Assembly: GCA_025403435.1 (NCBI GenBank)
Contig: CM046330.1
Coordinates: 19,366,239-19,430,238, forward strand
Reading direction: 5' to 3'
Length of the DNA: 64,000 nt
From: Artocarpus heterophyllus
Taxonomy: Eukaryota; Streptophyta; Magnoliopsida; Rosales; Moraceae
Below are positions 1 to 11,289 of the stretch, piece after piece. The first letter of the stretch is position 1. Each line of letters starts with the position of its first letter. Below the pieces are notes generated by a model. The model ran no database searches and was not told where the DNA came from. It worked only from the letters and a program-made list of their open reading frames with translations. The translations under genes were made by a program, and so were the position numbers.

Positions 1-126
1 AGGCTCCTAGGAGAAATTGTTGCAGATTATTGCCAACAAAGACTAAAAGCACCGTGTCCATTGACGTGGGAGTATGCAACGAAGGTGAAGTTGTGGAGTT
101 GCGGTGAAAGACATTGGAATCTGTAA
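1..126 (+). CDS. 3'-terminal coding exon of an unidentified gene (partial)
   Basis: Frame 1 is open from the window edge to a TAA at 124-126 and gives 41 residues ending in KLWSCGERHWNL. The stretch is clearly less AT-rich than the DNA that follows, and its amino-acid composition (W, C, K, R, no runs) looks like real protein rather than low-complexity translation. No start codon or splice acceptor is visible, so the exon begins upstream of the window. I do not recognise the protein family. It could also be a chance open frame, because 41 codons is short. Confidence 0.35.
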   Translation, partial: RLLGEIVADYCQQRLKAPCPLTWEYATKVKLWSCGERHWNL

Positions 127-756
127 CCATCCTGCCTCACGATTTTGCATTTTTCAAGTAGTTTATTTCTTTCGATCAGTCACGTGTATAATAGCGCATA
201 TCACGTCCAAAGATTTTATATTATTTCTTTTATATTTATACAATTTAAAGAAAAATTAATGAATTTAACACAAAAACATTTTGCATCCAGAAAAAGTTCT
301 AGTATATCTTGCTACAGAAACAATTAACACGAATTAAGGAAAAAAATTCATAACCTAGAGTCTCGCTATCCTTTTTAGTTGATTTAAACAACAATTTAAA
401 GTTTTTTTTTTTTTTCTGTAAACTTGAATTATTCAGTTGAAACTTAAAACAAACATCTAGTCTAAAGCCAATTCTTTTTTTTTATAAAATTTATAATAGT
501 GAAAAACACAAGAATGGCCCTCTAAAGGAGCAACTTTTCCAGACTGTTCAATTCTCCTATAAAAGTCTTTTCAAAATTGTCTTGTTAATTAAAAAAAGTG
601 ATTTCTTAAAATTCTAAGTCATCATTCTTTCTTTAATTAGAAAAAATGGATTATTAAAACTTCAAATTACCTTTTTTTTACACCCTTTTATGTGGTCGAT
701 TATTTCAGTTGTTAAAGCAGGGTGTCGGAGCATTAGTTGGTAGGTTTTGAAGTGGG
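127..756. other. AT-rich flank, no gene seen
   Basis: This holds the probable 3' untranslated region of the exon at 1-126, followed by AT-rich DNA with long T and A runs (for example around 402-416 and 473-484). No coding pattern, RNA gene or transposon terminus was recognised. Confidence 0.5.
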
Positions 757-1420
757 AACCTACCAGATTCCAGCCTATTTTTATTGAAAGAAAGCAATAT
801 TAACCATCTCTAGTCGTTGGCACACGGTGACAGAGCATAACTTGGTAGGTTTCAAAACGGGAACCTGTTAGGTTCTAACATATTTTCTTTGAAACAAAAA
901 AATACCAACCACATCCAGTCGTCCCGTGTGGGCTGGAGCAAGAACCTATTGGGTTCTAACATATGTTCTTTGAAATAAAAAAAAATATCAACCGTCTTCG
1001 GTTGCCATGCGTTAGGTGCCAACGTAACGTGGTAGGTTTCGGAGCATGAACCTACCAAATTTCAATATATTTTCTTTGAAACAAAAAATACCAACCTTTT
1101 TCGGTTGCTGGCACGAAGTACTGGAACATAATTGTACCAAAATCTACCATGTTTTAACATATTTTATTTGAACTAAAAGAACATCAATTGCCTCTGGTCA
1201 TCTGCGCAAAGTATCTGAGCATAACCTAATAGATTCTAAAGCGAGAACCTAGAAGGTTCTGTCATATTTTCTTGAAAACAAAGAAATATCAACCATCTTT
1301 GGTTGTCTCGCATAGGGTTCTAGAACGAAACCTGGCAGGTTCCAAAGATGGTTTTCTCGCGTGCTGCAAAACCTACCAGATTCTGACGTGGAACCTTGAC
1401 GAATGAAAATCCTATTCATT
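757..1420. repeat. Degenerate tandem repeat, about six units of 80-110 bp
   Basis: Units start with GAACCTACCAGATTC-like text (757, 869, 951, 1049, 1244 and one weaker copy near 1136). They continue with ATATTTTCTTTGAAACAAA, then TACCAACC followed by a variable GTCGTTGGCAC-like segment and GGTAGGTTTC. Units differ by substitutions and small gaps, so the array is old. Minus-strand open frames here repeat the peptide FKENMLEPNRF because of the DNA repeat and are not genes. Inverted relatives of the same unit lie at 33180-33560. Confidence 0.75.
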
Positions 1421-2022
1421 TGAACAAAAAACAAAAACTAATCTCAATAATAAACCATTAAAAAAAAAAAAATCAGATCTACAAACTAACCAAACTACAT
1501 TAAAAAAACAAATCTTACTAATAAATTACAAAAACATCACAAATTCCATAACTAGAATATTACAAAGAATATCCATCCAATATGTCCAGAGATAAAAAAA
1601 AGAAGAAGAAGAAGAAGGAGAGGAAAGAAGTGGTGACAAGAAAGCCAACAACTGATGTTGAATTCGCAGATTTAAGAAGTATGGTTCATATTTTGTTGCC
1701 TGTTGAAGAGCCTTGGCAAATTCTTTTGCTGAAATTTTTTTTTTCCAGCAAGTTACAAATAATTGCATACTGAATTGTTTGCAAAAACCAAAAAAGAAGG
1801 GAAAAAAAAAAAGATTAAACAGCATCTGATAGTAAACTAAAATCGCTCTTTTGTTGTTTCAGGCTTATTTCTTACAGAACGCTTCCTCTAGTCGGTCTAC
1901 AAAGCAACTCAAATAGAGTTCTTCAAAAAAAAAAAAAGCTAGATGTATGTAACCAAGAAACAAAACAAGAAGAATCACCCTACGGACTAACCAATGAAGC
2001 AATTAACTTCTACCATAAATAT
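1421..2022. other. AT-rich intergenic DNA with a GAA microsatellite
   Basis: There is an AAG/GAA run at about 1600-1618 and several A-runs. No coding signal was seen; short open frames here are lysine-run artefacts of the microsatellite. Confidence 0.5.
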
Positions 2023-2759
2023 TGTGACACCCGTTATCTTCTTAACAGATATAAAAGTAATTAAATTAATTATTAGTGAACCAATTAAAAATTTGTTTCA
2101 TTTAAAATCTATTTCCCAATATTTATTTCTATTTATTTTTAAATTTTTTTAAATTTCTTATATCTATTTAATATATTGACCAAAATGTCCTTGAAACTTC
2201 TAATTAATTATGAAACTGCCATTTGGCATTATATACTCAAAAGTCTCCGGAGGAGACAAGCATCACTCAATTCTTACCTGGCCTCACCTATTATGTTCCC
2301 CAATCATTTCAACCATTCATTTCTTCCCTGCTTTTCTCTCTTTCTTCTTCCACGTTTCTTTCTTTGTTTTTCTCTTCTCTTTTCTTTCTTTTCTTTCACG
2401 AAGAAACAACCCAAAGAGAACCTTAAGCTGCCTTTCCACAAGAATCTGTACAAATGATTCTTCACAAGCTCAAAGATTAAGGAAACCTAAACATTTTCAA
2501 GATCAAACCATGGATTTGAGCTAAGTTTTGAGGTTAGGTTTCTAAAACTTTTAATCTTGGTTCTAAGTTGAATTTTAGGATGAAAATCATGACTTGAGTA
2601 TGGACATTCAAAGAAGTTTGTTTATACATATCTTAGCATATTTTCAAAATGTTTTAGATGAGTTTTATGCATTAAAAATCGATTTGGAGTCAAAAAAGCG
2701 TTTTGAAATTAATCTGTCCACTTTGGGACGAACTGCGAAAAACTCAGTTCTGGTGGGAT

Positions 2760-2960
2760 GCGGTCGACCGTGTATAGTATAGTGCGGTCGACCGCACTGA
2801 GCAAAATGGGTAGGCCGAGATAGCTGACAGGTTCGGTAGGCCGATGGCTGAACAGCACCAGCAGGCCAAACTTTGAGACTGATAAGCCGGTAGAAGGTCC
2901 CAAAAATAGTAGTTTTGGTCGGTAGGCCGAAAATAGTGATTGGTAGGTTGATCGGGCAGT
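2760..2960. repeat. GC-rich palindromic motif cluster in outer solo LTR
   Basis: It contains GCGGTCGACCG twice, then GTAGGCCGA, GGTTCGGTAGGCCGATGG, GGTAGGCCGAAA and related copies separated by AT-rich spacers. The core is the palindrome-like TCGGC-NN-GCCGA seen in ten other clusters in this window. Confidence 0.7.
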
Positions 2961-4929
2961 CCAAAATTATTTGTTTTTATTTTATCATTTTGTGTTACCA
3001 AATGTTCCAAAGATTTCATATAAATAGTTATGGCATACTAATAAGAATAGATGGTAAAACGGTATGATTATGGATTAGGAATTTAGTTAAAGTATAGTTA
3101 GTTTATACGTCGTAGGATGACGGAGTACTTGGAGCTTACATTGTGAGCTTGGTATTGTGAGTTGGAAGTTATTGGCATGGTATTCGCCAAGAGATAGGGA
3201 ATCTATTGCTCATCTTTTGTGAGGTTTTTATAGAATTAAAATTGGCTGTTTTATTGCAAGATATATATATGTTTGTTGAACTGCTATTATATGAGTATCA
3301 CATATGAGATAATGATATGAACTCATTTTGTATTTTACAGCAAGGAATATATGATTTGACATATGTTGTTGTAAATTGAAAAGCATGGTTAGGAATAATT
3401 AACTCTATAAATAATGAATGATTATAGATGAATGGTATGAAGTGAAGAGGGCGGCGGTTACATTCCTTGGACATGAATACCCTAAAAGGTAAAATAGGGG
3501 GAGTGATGACACTCCCTTGGGTCGAAAGTCCCAGAACGCATTGTACATGAATCGACTTGGTGATGATTTGGGGCTTAATGTCCCCTCACCAGAACACCTT
3601 TGGAATGTTTGGAGGGTGGTCAAGCGTGCCCATTTGAGTTTCATTGAGTTGAGTGATATGATATTCTATTGCACGGTGGATATAGATGAGCATAATTGAA
3701 TCTTGAATTAATATGTATATATATATATATATATGTATGAAACTTCGTAAGAATAATCATAAGATATCCACCGGAATTGAACATGATAACATTGATGAAT
3801 AATATTGAGAACTAACTAACCATGCATGTTTTAATGTGGTAAAGATAAAAACCTAAAGGTGAGTAATGTTTTCCCTACTGAGCATGTTGTCGCTCATTCC
3901 ACTATATTTCTATCTTTTCAAGACTCAAAAAGTGTGAAGTGGTGACAAGAAATATAGTGGAGGAAGCTATGTAGCTGTATTACATTGTAATTGCTTCATG
4001 TCATGCCCTAGGGTTCAGGAGGTAATGTGGCGGTTGATTTAATTTAATTAAAAAAAAATTTAGTTAAAAACATGAGTTTAAGGGTTAAATTAAATATAAA
4101 AGTATGAAAGATTTAAAAACCATTTTGTAAAAGAATTCATAATCATTAAACAGATAAAATCATTGAGCAAATCATTAAGCAAGAAATAAAATAATAAATA
4201 TAGCGAGTATGGGTCCCATTGACCCACAACTTGTGCACACACATTGTCCTGACAATATAATAATACAACCACAGTCCAAGCATAAAGAAAGTTAAAACAT
4301 TACATGTCTTATTCAATTATTACAAATAATCTACTAGCCCTTCTACTGCTCTTGAGTTCTATCTGCTGAGTCCTCTCTGAACCTAAGAGGAAATCCACCT
4401 AGAGGGGGAGAAGTGTGAAAACAAGTAAAATGTGAGCAAAACACTCAGTAGGACTATATTTTAAGAAATCATTTACTTTAAAAAGAAATCTCACTATTCA
4501 AGAGATTATTTAAAAGAAAACTTGAATAAATAAATTTAAGTAAAACCGTTCTTACCCAAAACAGTTTATTTAGTTGACCAGAAATCTCATCATTTTCTTT
4601 TCCTAGGCAAACCATATGAACAACACCACTGTAGTAGCCTAGCTGGGTTTTGGGACATGCTCCCAAGGTCGAACGTTACAGGACCTGATCTCTGATATGG
4701 CATCATGCCCTTGTGTTCATTTCCATTATTATTAAAAATCCATTTACCAGATGTTTTCATTATCATTCATTATGAAGTTCATTTCAGTTCACGGTTTATT
4801 AAAATATAACCGATAAATTCATTTTCAATCAACCGTTGAAAACATTTTGATAAAAACCCTTTTCAAAGCCAAATCATTTGAAACTGGGTTACCAAAGAAG
4901 GGATAGAAGTCCTACCTCGATACTCGTGT

Positions 4930-5153
4930 CGGTGCCCCATAGCGTAATTTTGGCCCGCTATACGTTAGCTTCGTAGAACCACGAACGATCCTAGATACAA
5001 ACTAAGTCGATCAATATCTAGTTTGAGACATTCTATGTTGCCGGTGCCCCATAGCGTAATTCTGGCCCGTTATACGTTAGCTTCGCAGAACCATGAACGA
5101 TCCTAGATACAAACTAAGTCAATCAATATCTAGTTTGAGACATTCTATGTTAC
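4930..5153. repeat. 112-bp tandem duplication inside the inner solo LTR
   Basis: Units 4930-5041 and 5042-5153 both begin CGGTGCCCCATAGCGTAATT and end in CATTCTATGTT. They differ at only a few positions, so the duplication is younger than most of the surrounding decay. Confidence 0.85.
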
Positions 5154-5272
5154 TAAACCATTTCATGATGTCCTAGTGTGCTATTTGTATCCTTAAAATC
5201 TTTTTAGAAAGTTAAGATTTCAATCGGGGTTCAAAACAGTGAAAATGGATGAAAATCACAAAATTTACCCTT

Positions 5273-5427
5273 GTTCGGTCGGCCTGCCGGTCCCTTGGTT
5301 CGGCCGGCCGAACTGCACAGTTCGGCCTGCTAGAGGACCATGTCCGGATCAACCTAACATTTCCAGGTTCGGCCTACCGAACGGATGAATCCGGCCTGCC
5401 GATCCTTTGAATCCGGCTTACCGAACT
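5273..5427. repeat. GC-rich palindromic motif cluster in inner solo LTR
   Basis: It has GTTCGGTCGGCCTGCCGG, GGTTCGGCCGGCCGAACTG, GTTCGGCCTGC, GTTCGGCCTACCGAAC and CCGGCTTACCGAACTG, with AT-rich DNA on both sides. The word type matches the clusters in the copia LTRs. Confidence 0.75.
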
Positions 5428-6555
5428 GGAAAATTTCTAGAAATTCAAGGCATGGATTTTGGGTCTCCCAAAACTCAAATCTTTATTTTAACCTATTTTT
5501 CTCAAATCCTAGGCATAGAAAACAATCATAGATGATAGAAAAACATAATAGAGCACTTTTGAACTCATTTAAATAAGATTTGAATACAAAATCCCAAAAA
5601 TCAAAAATAGGGAAAAATTTGGAAAAATAAAAAATGTTGAATCTAATCCGTTTTGCTTCAAATAAAGCATAGATCCTAGTTGTTCTAAGTTCCTTTAACT
5701 CAAATCAAGGGTTTTCTAAGCTCAAACAAACTTAGATTTCAAAAATGCATGAAAAATTGAAAATTTGAAAAAGTTTAGAAATTTCAAATCTAACCTCAAA
5801 TTCAAGATTCAATTCATGTTTTTAGTTGTTCAATCGAGCTCCCGAGCTCCCAATCCACCAAAACCCGAAGCTTGAGCTTGATTGGAGTTAAAATTTGAGA
5901 GAAAAATGAGAAAGAAGAAGAGAGACAGAGAGGATAGTGTGAGATGCACTCGGGGAGAGAGAGAGTGAATCAAAGAGAGGGAGAGGAGAGAGAATAAATA
6001 GAGAGAAATAGTAGACGGTTTTACTATGTGAAAACTGTGTGCCGTCCACGGTTTTGTAAAATGGAATATATTTGACATTTTACAAATTTTTGTGTCCCAA
6101 AGATTCAAAATGACATTCAAAATAATTAAAAACAATTAGAAGTCATTAAGATAACCAAAACAACTTTACACCCAAAATTTTATTAAATGATCAAATTAAT
6201 TTTAAAACATTAGTTATGGCACACTAATTCGTCATTTTATATTATAATAACATTAAATTAATTTCGGGGCGTTACACTTCATTTGTTAGAGAATTTACTT
6301 CATGATAATGTAAGCATCTTGTGTTACTTTCTAGGACTGTATTAAGATTGTATTGAAGGTTGGAATGATGATGATGACAATTGTTATTATAAAATATAAG
6401 GTGCTACATTAAACTATAGTTTATTTGTTTATGTTTTATTTTGTTTTGAGAGTTTTTATTTAAGTCTTGGGCAAATTTTTTTTGATGTTTTAGTTTTATT
6501 TTATGATCTTTATTTTATTTATTAAAAACTGTTAACCCCACTTAGGGACGTTACA

Positions 6556-6820
6556 AGTATGGATATTACTTAAAATATTATACATGCCAAACGTACATCT
6601 AATTGTCAAATTTTTAGGTTATTTAAATAAATTATAAAGATATTGGTGTGACGAACATCATCTAAAGAATCTGAGCATAAAATGCAAGTTCTTGAACTTA
6701 ACTTACAAAATTTCACATGATGTAACCATTTTCTTGACTCCACTTTACTTTTTGAAGAGTGCAACAAAAACATATTGATAATGAATAGGTAATTGAGAAA
6801 TGAATTAAATAGAGATTAAC
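6556..6820. other. AT-rich interval, no feature seen
   Basis: This lies between the outer solo LTR and the ribosomal protein L3-like exon. It would hold the downstream intron of that exon on the minus strand, but no following L3 exon could be found. Confidence 0.4.
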
Positions 6821-6903
6821 CTGAAAACTTTTTCCCTTGGTAATTCCAGTGACATCAACGTAGTGATCAGGAACAAAATGGCAAACATCTAAAGAAGTAC
6901 CAG
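6821..6903 (-). pseudogene. Isolated exon of mitochondrial ribosomal protein L3 (uL3m)
   Basis: On the minus strand an 83-bp segment encodes GTSLDVCHFVPDHYVDVTGI followed by TKGKSFQ. This matches the family's conserved block of the form VRHFVPGQYVDVTGIT-(K/R)GKGFQG. It is bordered by a pyrimidine-rich acceptor ending TTTTCCAG (6904 upward) and a GT donor (GTTAAT, 6820 downward), so it looks like a complete internal exon. In a real gene it would encode part of the large-subunit protein uL3 of the mitochondrial ribosome. No neighbouring L3 exons were found in the roughly 250 bp downstream or 750 bp upstream. Two normally conserved glycines are replaced (GQ to DH, GKG to GKS). I infer a captured or relict gene fragment. 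A functional gene with very long introns is possible but unlikely. Confidence 0.65.
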
Positions 6904-7666
6904 CTGGAAAAGAAAATAACAAGGCCGAGCTTTGCTGAAGATCACGATGTGGACGGCCTTTGTCACAAATCCAAACGAGAATATCTTCGTCAGATCTGCA
7001 ACGCCAAAGAATGATGACGACGTGACTTTGCCGGAGAGTTTGATGTTGCTGCAAGATCCAAAGCGGTGGACAATGAAGGTTGCGTGATCAAACTTAGAGG
7101 AGATAAGAAGACAAAGAGGAGAGAAAAATGAGGTAGACATAGAGAGGTTGGTGGCGGTGGGAAAGAGAGGAATGAGATTGGCATCGAGCCAACAGAGATC
7201 GCAAACCCTAGGCCTTCATTCATCACGGTTGTAGAGAGGGAGACGAAGGGGGAAGAAAAAGGAAAGAGAGGGAGGCGTGAAAAGAGGATAGAGAGATTTT
7301 TTATTTGGTCTAGGTTTGTTTTAGTGTTTAGGCAATTGGATTTAAATAAGGGTAAAATTAGAATTTTAAAAAACAAAACAAAAAAAAGAACAGTTATGAA
7401 AACATGATCATAGTTTTAACAAATGTTGTCAATAGGAAATATTTTGTGTAATTTTCTCTTTATAATATATAACATTAAAGCAAGCCCATGAAAGAAAGCC
7501 TGCTTGAAGGCTTAGGCAAGCCTATGGTAACTAACATTCGAAATCATTAACGGAGGATGTAACTTGCAGAGTTGATGCTTTTTCTCCACACAAGACTTTT
7601 ACACTTTAGCTTTAAAATGCATTAATATTACATTAATGCGTGGTTGTAGGTATACCAAAAGACTAA
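6904..7666. other. Purine-rich then AT-rich interval, no confirmed gene
   Basis: Positions 7090-7300 are purine-rich on the plus strand (GGAGAGAAAAATGAGG, GGGAGACGAAGGGGG). The minus strand reads like a pyrimidine-rich 5' leader with open frames of low complexity. Part of 6910-7080 is GC-richer and could be captured genic DNA belonging with the L3-like exon, but I could not assign it. Confidence 0.35.
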
Positions 7667-8531
7667 GCCTTTGTTTGGTAGGAGGGAAAGAAAATAAGAG
7701 GGAAAAGAAAATTATAAAGGATAGAAAATTGAAAGGAAAGAAAAGATTTTAGTTTTCTCTTTAATTGTTTGGTATGACAGAGAAGAAAGAAAATGAATTT
7801 ACCTTCACTTGTTTGATATTGGAAGTAAAACCCAAAGGATGGAAAAGTATAATTATTGCAATTACTTTTTTGCTCAAATAATTTTATCCAAAACGTTAAA
7901 TTTTTTTCTTTAGTTGAAACTTAAAAAAATGCTTCCATTAACTCAAACAAGAACACATTTGAATAGTTATTAAAATTTACAATTTTTTTTTTCTGTAATT
8001 AACGTGTTATGTGACATCGAAATGGAGAACAACTAACTTAATTAGATGCAATATAACAAATAGTTTCTTTGCTTTTTTTTATATAATAAAACAATATTTT
8101 TAATTATTCTTTTCTATGGACATATATATTTCTTATATATATATATATTTTTCCCAATAATTTTCTTATATATATTAGCATTATATATATTAAAATCTAA
8201 GGTAAATTCACATGCCCTAGTAGTTCATATTCATCTTTTAGCCTTCTTCGGATTCATTTACTGTTCTTGTATAATTCCATTCGTTTTTGGTGTAGTTTGA
8301 ATGAATATTCTAGTAATTTTACCCCATTTAAATAATTGTAACTTTTTTTATCTGATAATCCGTCCACTTTTGGAAGGAAAAAAAAGAGAGGACCCACCTA
8401 GTAGTTTTTCCTCCCTATTTCTTTTCCATCCAATCTTTCCTTCTACCAAACATCTCAACTTATCAATTTCCATTCTAAAATCTCTCCAACATTTTCTTTC
8501 CTTCAACTTTTCAATCGTACCAAACAAAGGG
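7667..8531. mobile_element. PIF/Harbinger-like MITE, 865 bp
   Basis: The left end is GCCTTTGTTTGGTAGGA (7667). The right end is the inverted counterpart TACCAAACAAAGGG (8518-8531). TAA is present on both sides (7664-7666 and 8532-8534), the 3-bp target duplication expected of PIF/Harbinger and Tourist-type elements. The interior is AT-rich and has no transposase, so the element is non-autonomous. A second TTGTTTGGTA copy occurs inside the left arm near 7767. Confidence 0.7.
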
Positions 8532-8578
8532 TAAGAGTTGAAATCCTCTGGTAAAGTTTGGGGAAAAAAGCACACATT

Positions 8579-8934
8579 TGTCATAAAACAAAGCAAAATA
8601 TAACAAAAGACTAAAGAGAACAAAAGAGAAGGCACAAGAGAAAATAAGAGAGAAAGCAACTTTCTATACTTTCACTTATGAGAGATGAACATACAAGCTT
8701 AGCACAACCACTATTGATAGGCCAAGAATCATAACTAGAGGTAATAACAATAGACATAACTAACATAGGTTACATATACAATTAAGAGAGACATAATGCA
8801 CACTATTAAGAGGGATTCAATGGTGAGATAATGTGGCCTAAATGTGAATTTTAAATTTGCAATAAAACCTTTGCATATAACTCATGGTATACCAAAAGGT
8901 GGCATCCACAAATACACACATTTGATTCATAACA
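8579..8934 (-). repeat. 3' LTR of the copia element 8579-14923
   Basis: On the minus strand it starts TGTTATGAATCA and ends GTTTTATGACA. The LTR pairs with 14570-14923 over its whole length. A polypurine tract (CCAAGGGGGAG on the minus strand, 8935-8945) precedes it. Confidence 0.92.
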
Positions 8935-9149
8935 CTCCCCCTTGGATGTACACCATATGAAGAATATGCCTCATTAAAAACCTTACCAATAAAAAACCCA
9001 ATGGGAAAAGGTCTTAGTGAAGGAAAAAAAGAGTACATAATTCTTGTATGCTCTATATTTAGGATTACTTCATTAAAAACCTTGCCACGAAAACCCAATG
9101 GGATAAAAACCTAGGCTAAGGGAAAAAGACTATAGTATGCAGTGACTTC

Positions 9150-10860
9150 CCCTTTTGTCAACTTCTCTTCTTCAAAGATGCCTAAGTTGATGCATACCAA
9201 TTTTTTGTACCAACTTCTCAACTGTTGTTGTAGGAAGTGCCTTTGTAAACAAATCTACCAAGTTGTCACTGGAACGAATTTGATGTATGTCGATTTCTCC
9301 TTTCTTTTGAAGCTTTGCGTGAAAAAGAATTTTGGTAAAATTGTCTTATTTTATGTAACCCCCTTTGAGTTAGGTGATACAGGCTACATTATCTTCATAC
9401 AATATAGTTGGACTTTCTTTATTGAATGAAAGATTACATATTTCTCTTATATGTTGCACAGGGATCTTATCCATATACATTCTCGACTTGCCTCGTGAAT
9501 TGCCAATATCTCAGCATGATTCGAAGATGTGACGGTTAGGGTTTGCTTTGTCAAGCACCAAGATATAGTTGTACCACCATATGTAAACAAATAACCTGTT
9601 TGTGGTCATACTTTATGTAGATCAGACAAATATCCTACATCCACATATCCAATCAATTTCAACTTCGAATGGTGCGCATGATACAAACCCATATTTGTTG
9701 TACCATGAAGATAATGAAGTATTTGTTTGACACCATTCCACTTGATAAAGAACTATATCTCACTAGTAAGCTAATTGAGAATGCTATGTCAAGTCTTGTG
9801 CAGTTAGTAAGATACATTAGTGCACGAATAGCACTAAGATATGGTACTTTTGGGCCAAGAAATTCTTCATCATCATCTCGAGGACGAAAAGGATAATTTT
9901 TCACATCAAGAGATCGTACAGCTATGGGAGAACTCATTGGATGGGATTTATCCATATCAAAACACTTTAATATTTGTTCAATATATGTTGACTAATGAAT
10001 AAAAAATTTTCTCCTGATAAATGCTAGATTTGCAAGCCTAGAAAAAAATTTGCTTTACCTAATTCCTTCATTTCAAATATGTTATCATATCTGTAAGTTC
10101 TTCATGAGTCCCAATGATATTCAAATCATCAACATAAGCTGTAATAATAGCAAATCTAGACTTTGACCTTTTAATAAAAACACATGGGCAACTTGGATTG
10201 TTAATATATCCTTCTTTTAAAAGAAATTCATTGAGACGATTGTACCACATGCGTCCAGATTGCTTTAATCCATACAAAGATCTTTGTAATTTAATTGAAT
10301 ATATTTCTTGCATTTTTGAATTACATCCTTCAGTCATTTTTAGCCCCTTAAGGACTTTCATGTAAGTGTTACCTTCAAGTGACCCATACAGATAGGCCGT
10401 TACAACATCCATTAGACGCATGTGAAGTCTTTCTGAAATTGCCAGGCTAATAAAAAATCTAAATGTAATTGCATCCACCACTGATGAATATGTCTCTTTA
10501 TAATCAATACCAGGTCTTTGTGAAAAGCCTTATGCTACAAGTCGTGCTTTGTATCTAACAACTTCATTTTTCTCATTATGTTTTCATACAAATGCCCACT
10601 TGTAGCCTATAGGTCTTACACTCTTTGGTGTTTAGAAAACAGGCCCAAAAACTTGATGTTTTTCAGGTGAATTTAATTCTGCTTGGATTGTGTCTTTCCA
10701 TTTTGGCCAATCATTTCTACACAAACATTTTTCAATGGACTTTGGTTCAAGATTCTTGTTTTCTTCTATAATATCAAGAGCTATTGCACATGCAAATATG
10801 TTGTTGACAACAATTTCATTTCGGTTTCACTCTATCTTGAAGTGACATAACTTATTGAGA
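9150..10860 (-). pseudogene. Copia reverse transcriptase and RNase H (broken)
   Basis: The reverse transcriptase core at 10068-10481 shows MDVVTAYLYGSLEGNTYMKV, LYGLKQSGRMWYNRL and the catalytic ITAYVDDLNIIGT (YVDD). The thumb/connection part follows at 9659-9955 (VPYLSAIRALMYL and LDIAFSISLL). RNase H remnants at 9150-9650 include KLIGYVDVGYLSDLHKV, ISWCLTKQTLTVTSSNHAEI and SDNLVDLFTKALP. Stops and frameshifts separate the pieces. In a live element this enzyme copies the element RNA into DNA in the cytoplasmic particle. Confidence 0.85.
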
Positions 10861-11289
10861 TATCTTCATTAACATTATTTTTAGGTAACTAACCTCATTT
10901 GGAGTTACTTCTTTAGGTATTTCCATTGCTGTTGTGCTAGGCTCTTCAAGAACACTAATAACATTGGAAATGCTTACTTGCTTATTATTTAGCTCCTTTT
11001 TCTTTCTTGGATTTTTATCCTTGGAACCGATGGGTCTATCATGCTTCTGGTGTGCCTTAGACTAATTTGCTAGCATATTAATATTTTGTCGGTAGGAACA
11101 TCAATTTGAATAGGAGCAGTTTCGGCTGGTATATGTGATTTTGTCACTTTCTTAACATCAGTAAATGCATTTGTTACTGATTTGCAACCTTGTGTAAATG
11201 GATAATTTTTTGAACTTCTAATTCACACTGAATTGTACAAGGATCGAAGTGAGATAATGATAATGCATTCCATGAAATTTCTTGTTTTT

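Larger units (their letters stand above)
3999..6276 (-). mobile_element. Inner solo LTR (Ty3/gypsy-type), minus strand
   Basis: Read on the minus strand it starts TGTAACGCCCCG (6276) and ends CCCTAGGGCATGACA (3999). It is flanked by identical CTTCA 5-mers at 3994-3998 and 6277-6281, so both borders and the insertion event are visible. Its length is 2278 bp with no internal coding region. Minus-strand landmarks are a pyrimidine-rich CTCTCTC leader around 5930-6010, a GC-rich palindromic cluster at 5273-5427 and a 112-bp tandem duplication. It splits the plus-strand solo LTR 2023-6555. Confidence 0.75.
2023..6555 (+). mobile_element. Solo LTR of a Ty3/gypsy-type element, split by another LTR
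   Basis: It begins TGTGACACCCG at 2023 and ends CTTAGGGACGTTACA at 6555, the TG...CA plan with the near-complementary ends typical of plant gypsy LTRs. Flanking 5-mers are AATAT (2018-2022) and AGTAT (6556-6560), a target duplication with one mismatch. The LTR is about 2.25 kb once the inserted 3999-6276 element and one CTTCA copy are removed. No primer-binding site or coding part follows, so it reads as a solo LTR left by LTR-LTR recombination. A TATA-like TTATATACTC lies near 2230, followed by a pyrimidine-rich leader. The family assignment rests on termini only. Confidence 0.6.

Noticed and set aside
757..1420. CRISPR-like regular repeats
   Set aside because: Unit length, spacing and divergence are irregular, the genome is a plant nuclear genome, and there are no cas genes. 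It is an old tandem repeat.
5830..6135. 101-codon minus-strand open frame in the inner solo LTR
   Set aside because: It covers the CT-rich leader of the LTR and is low complexity. No gag-like motif follows.
6990..7376. 128-codon minus-strand open frame
   Set aside because: S/L/P-rich low complexity over a purine-rich tract. It does not continue the L3-like exon frame and shows no known motif.
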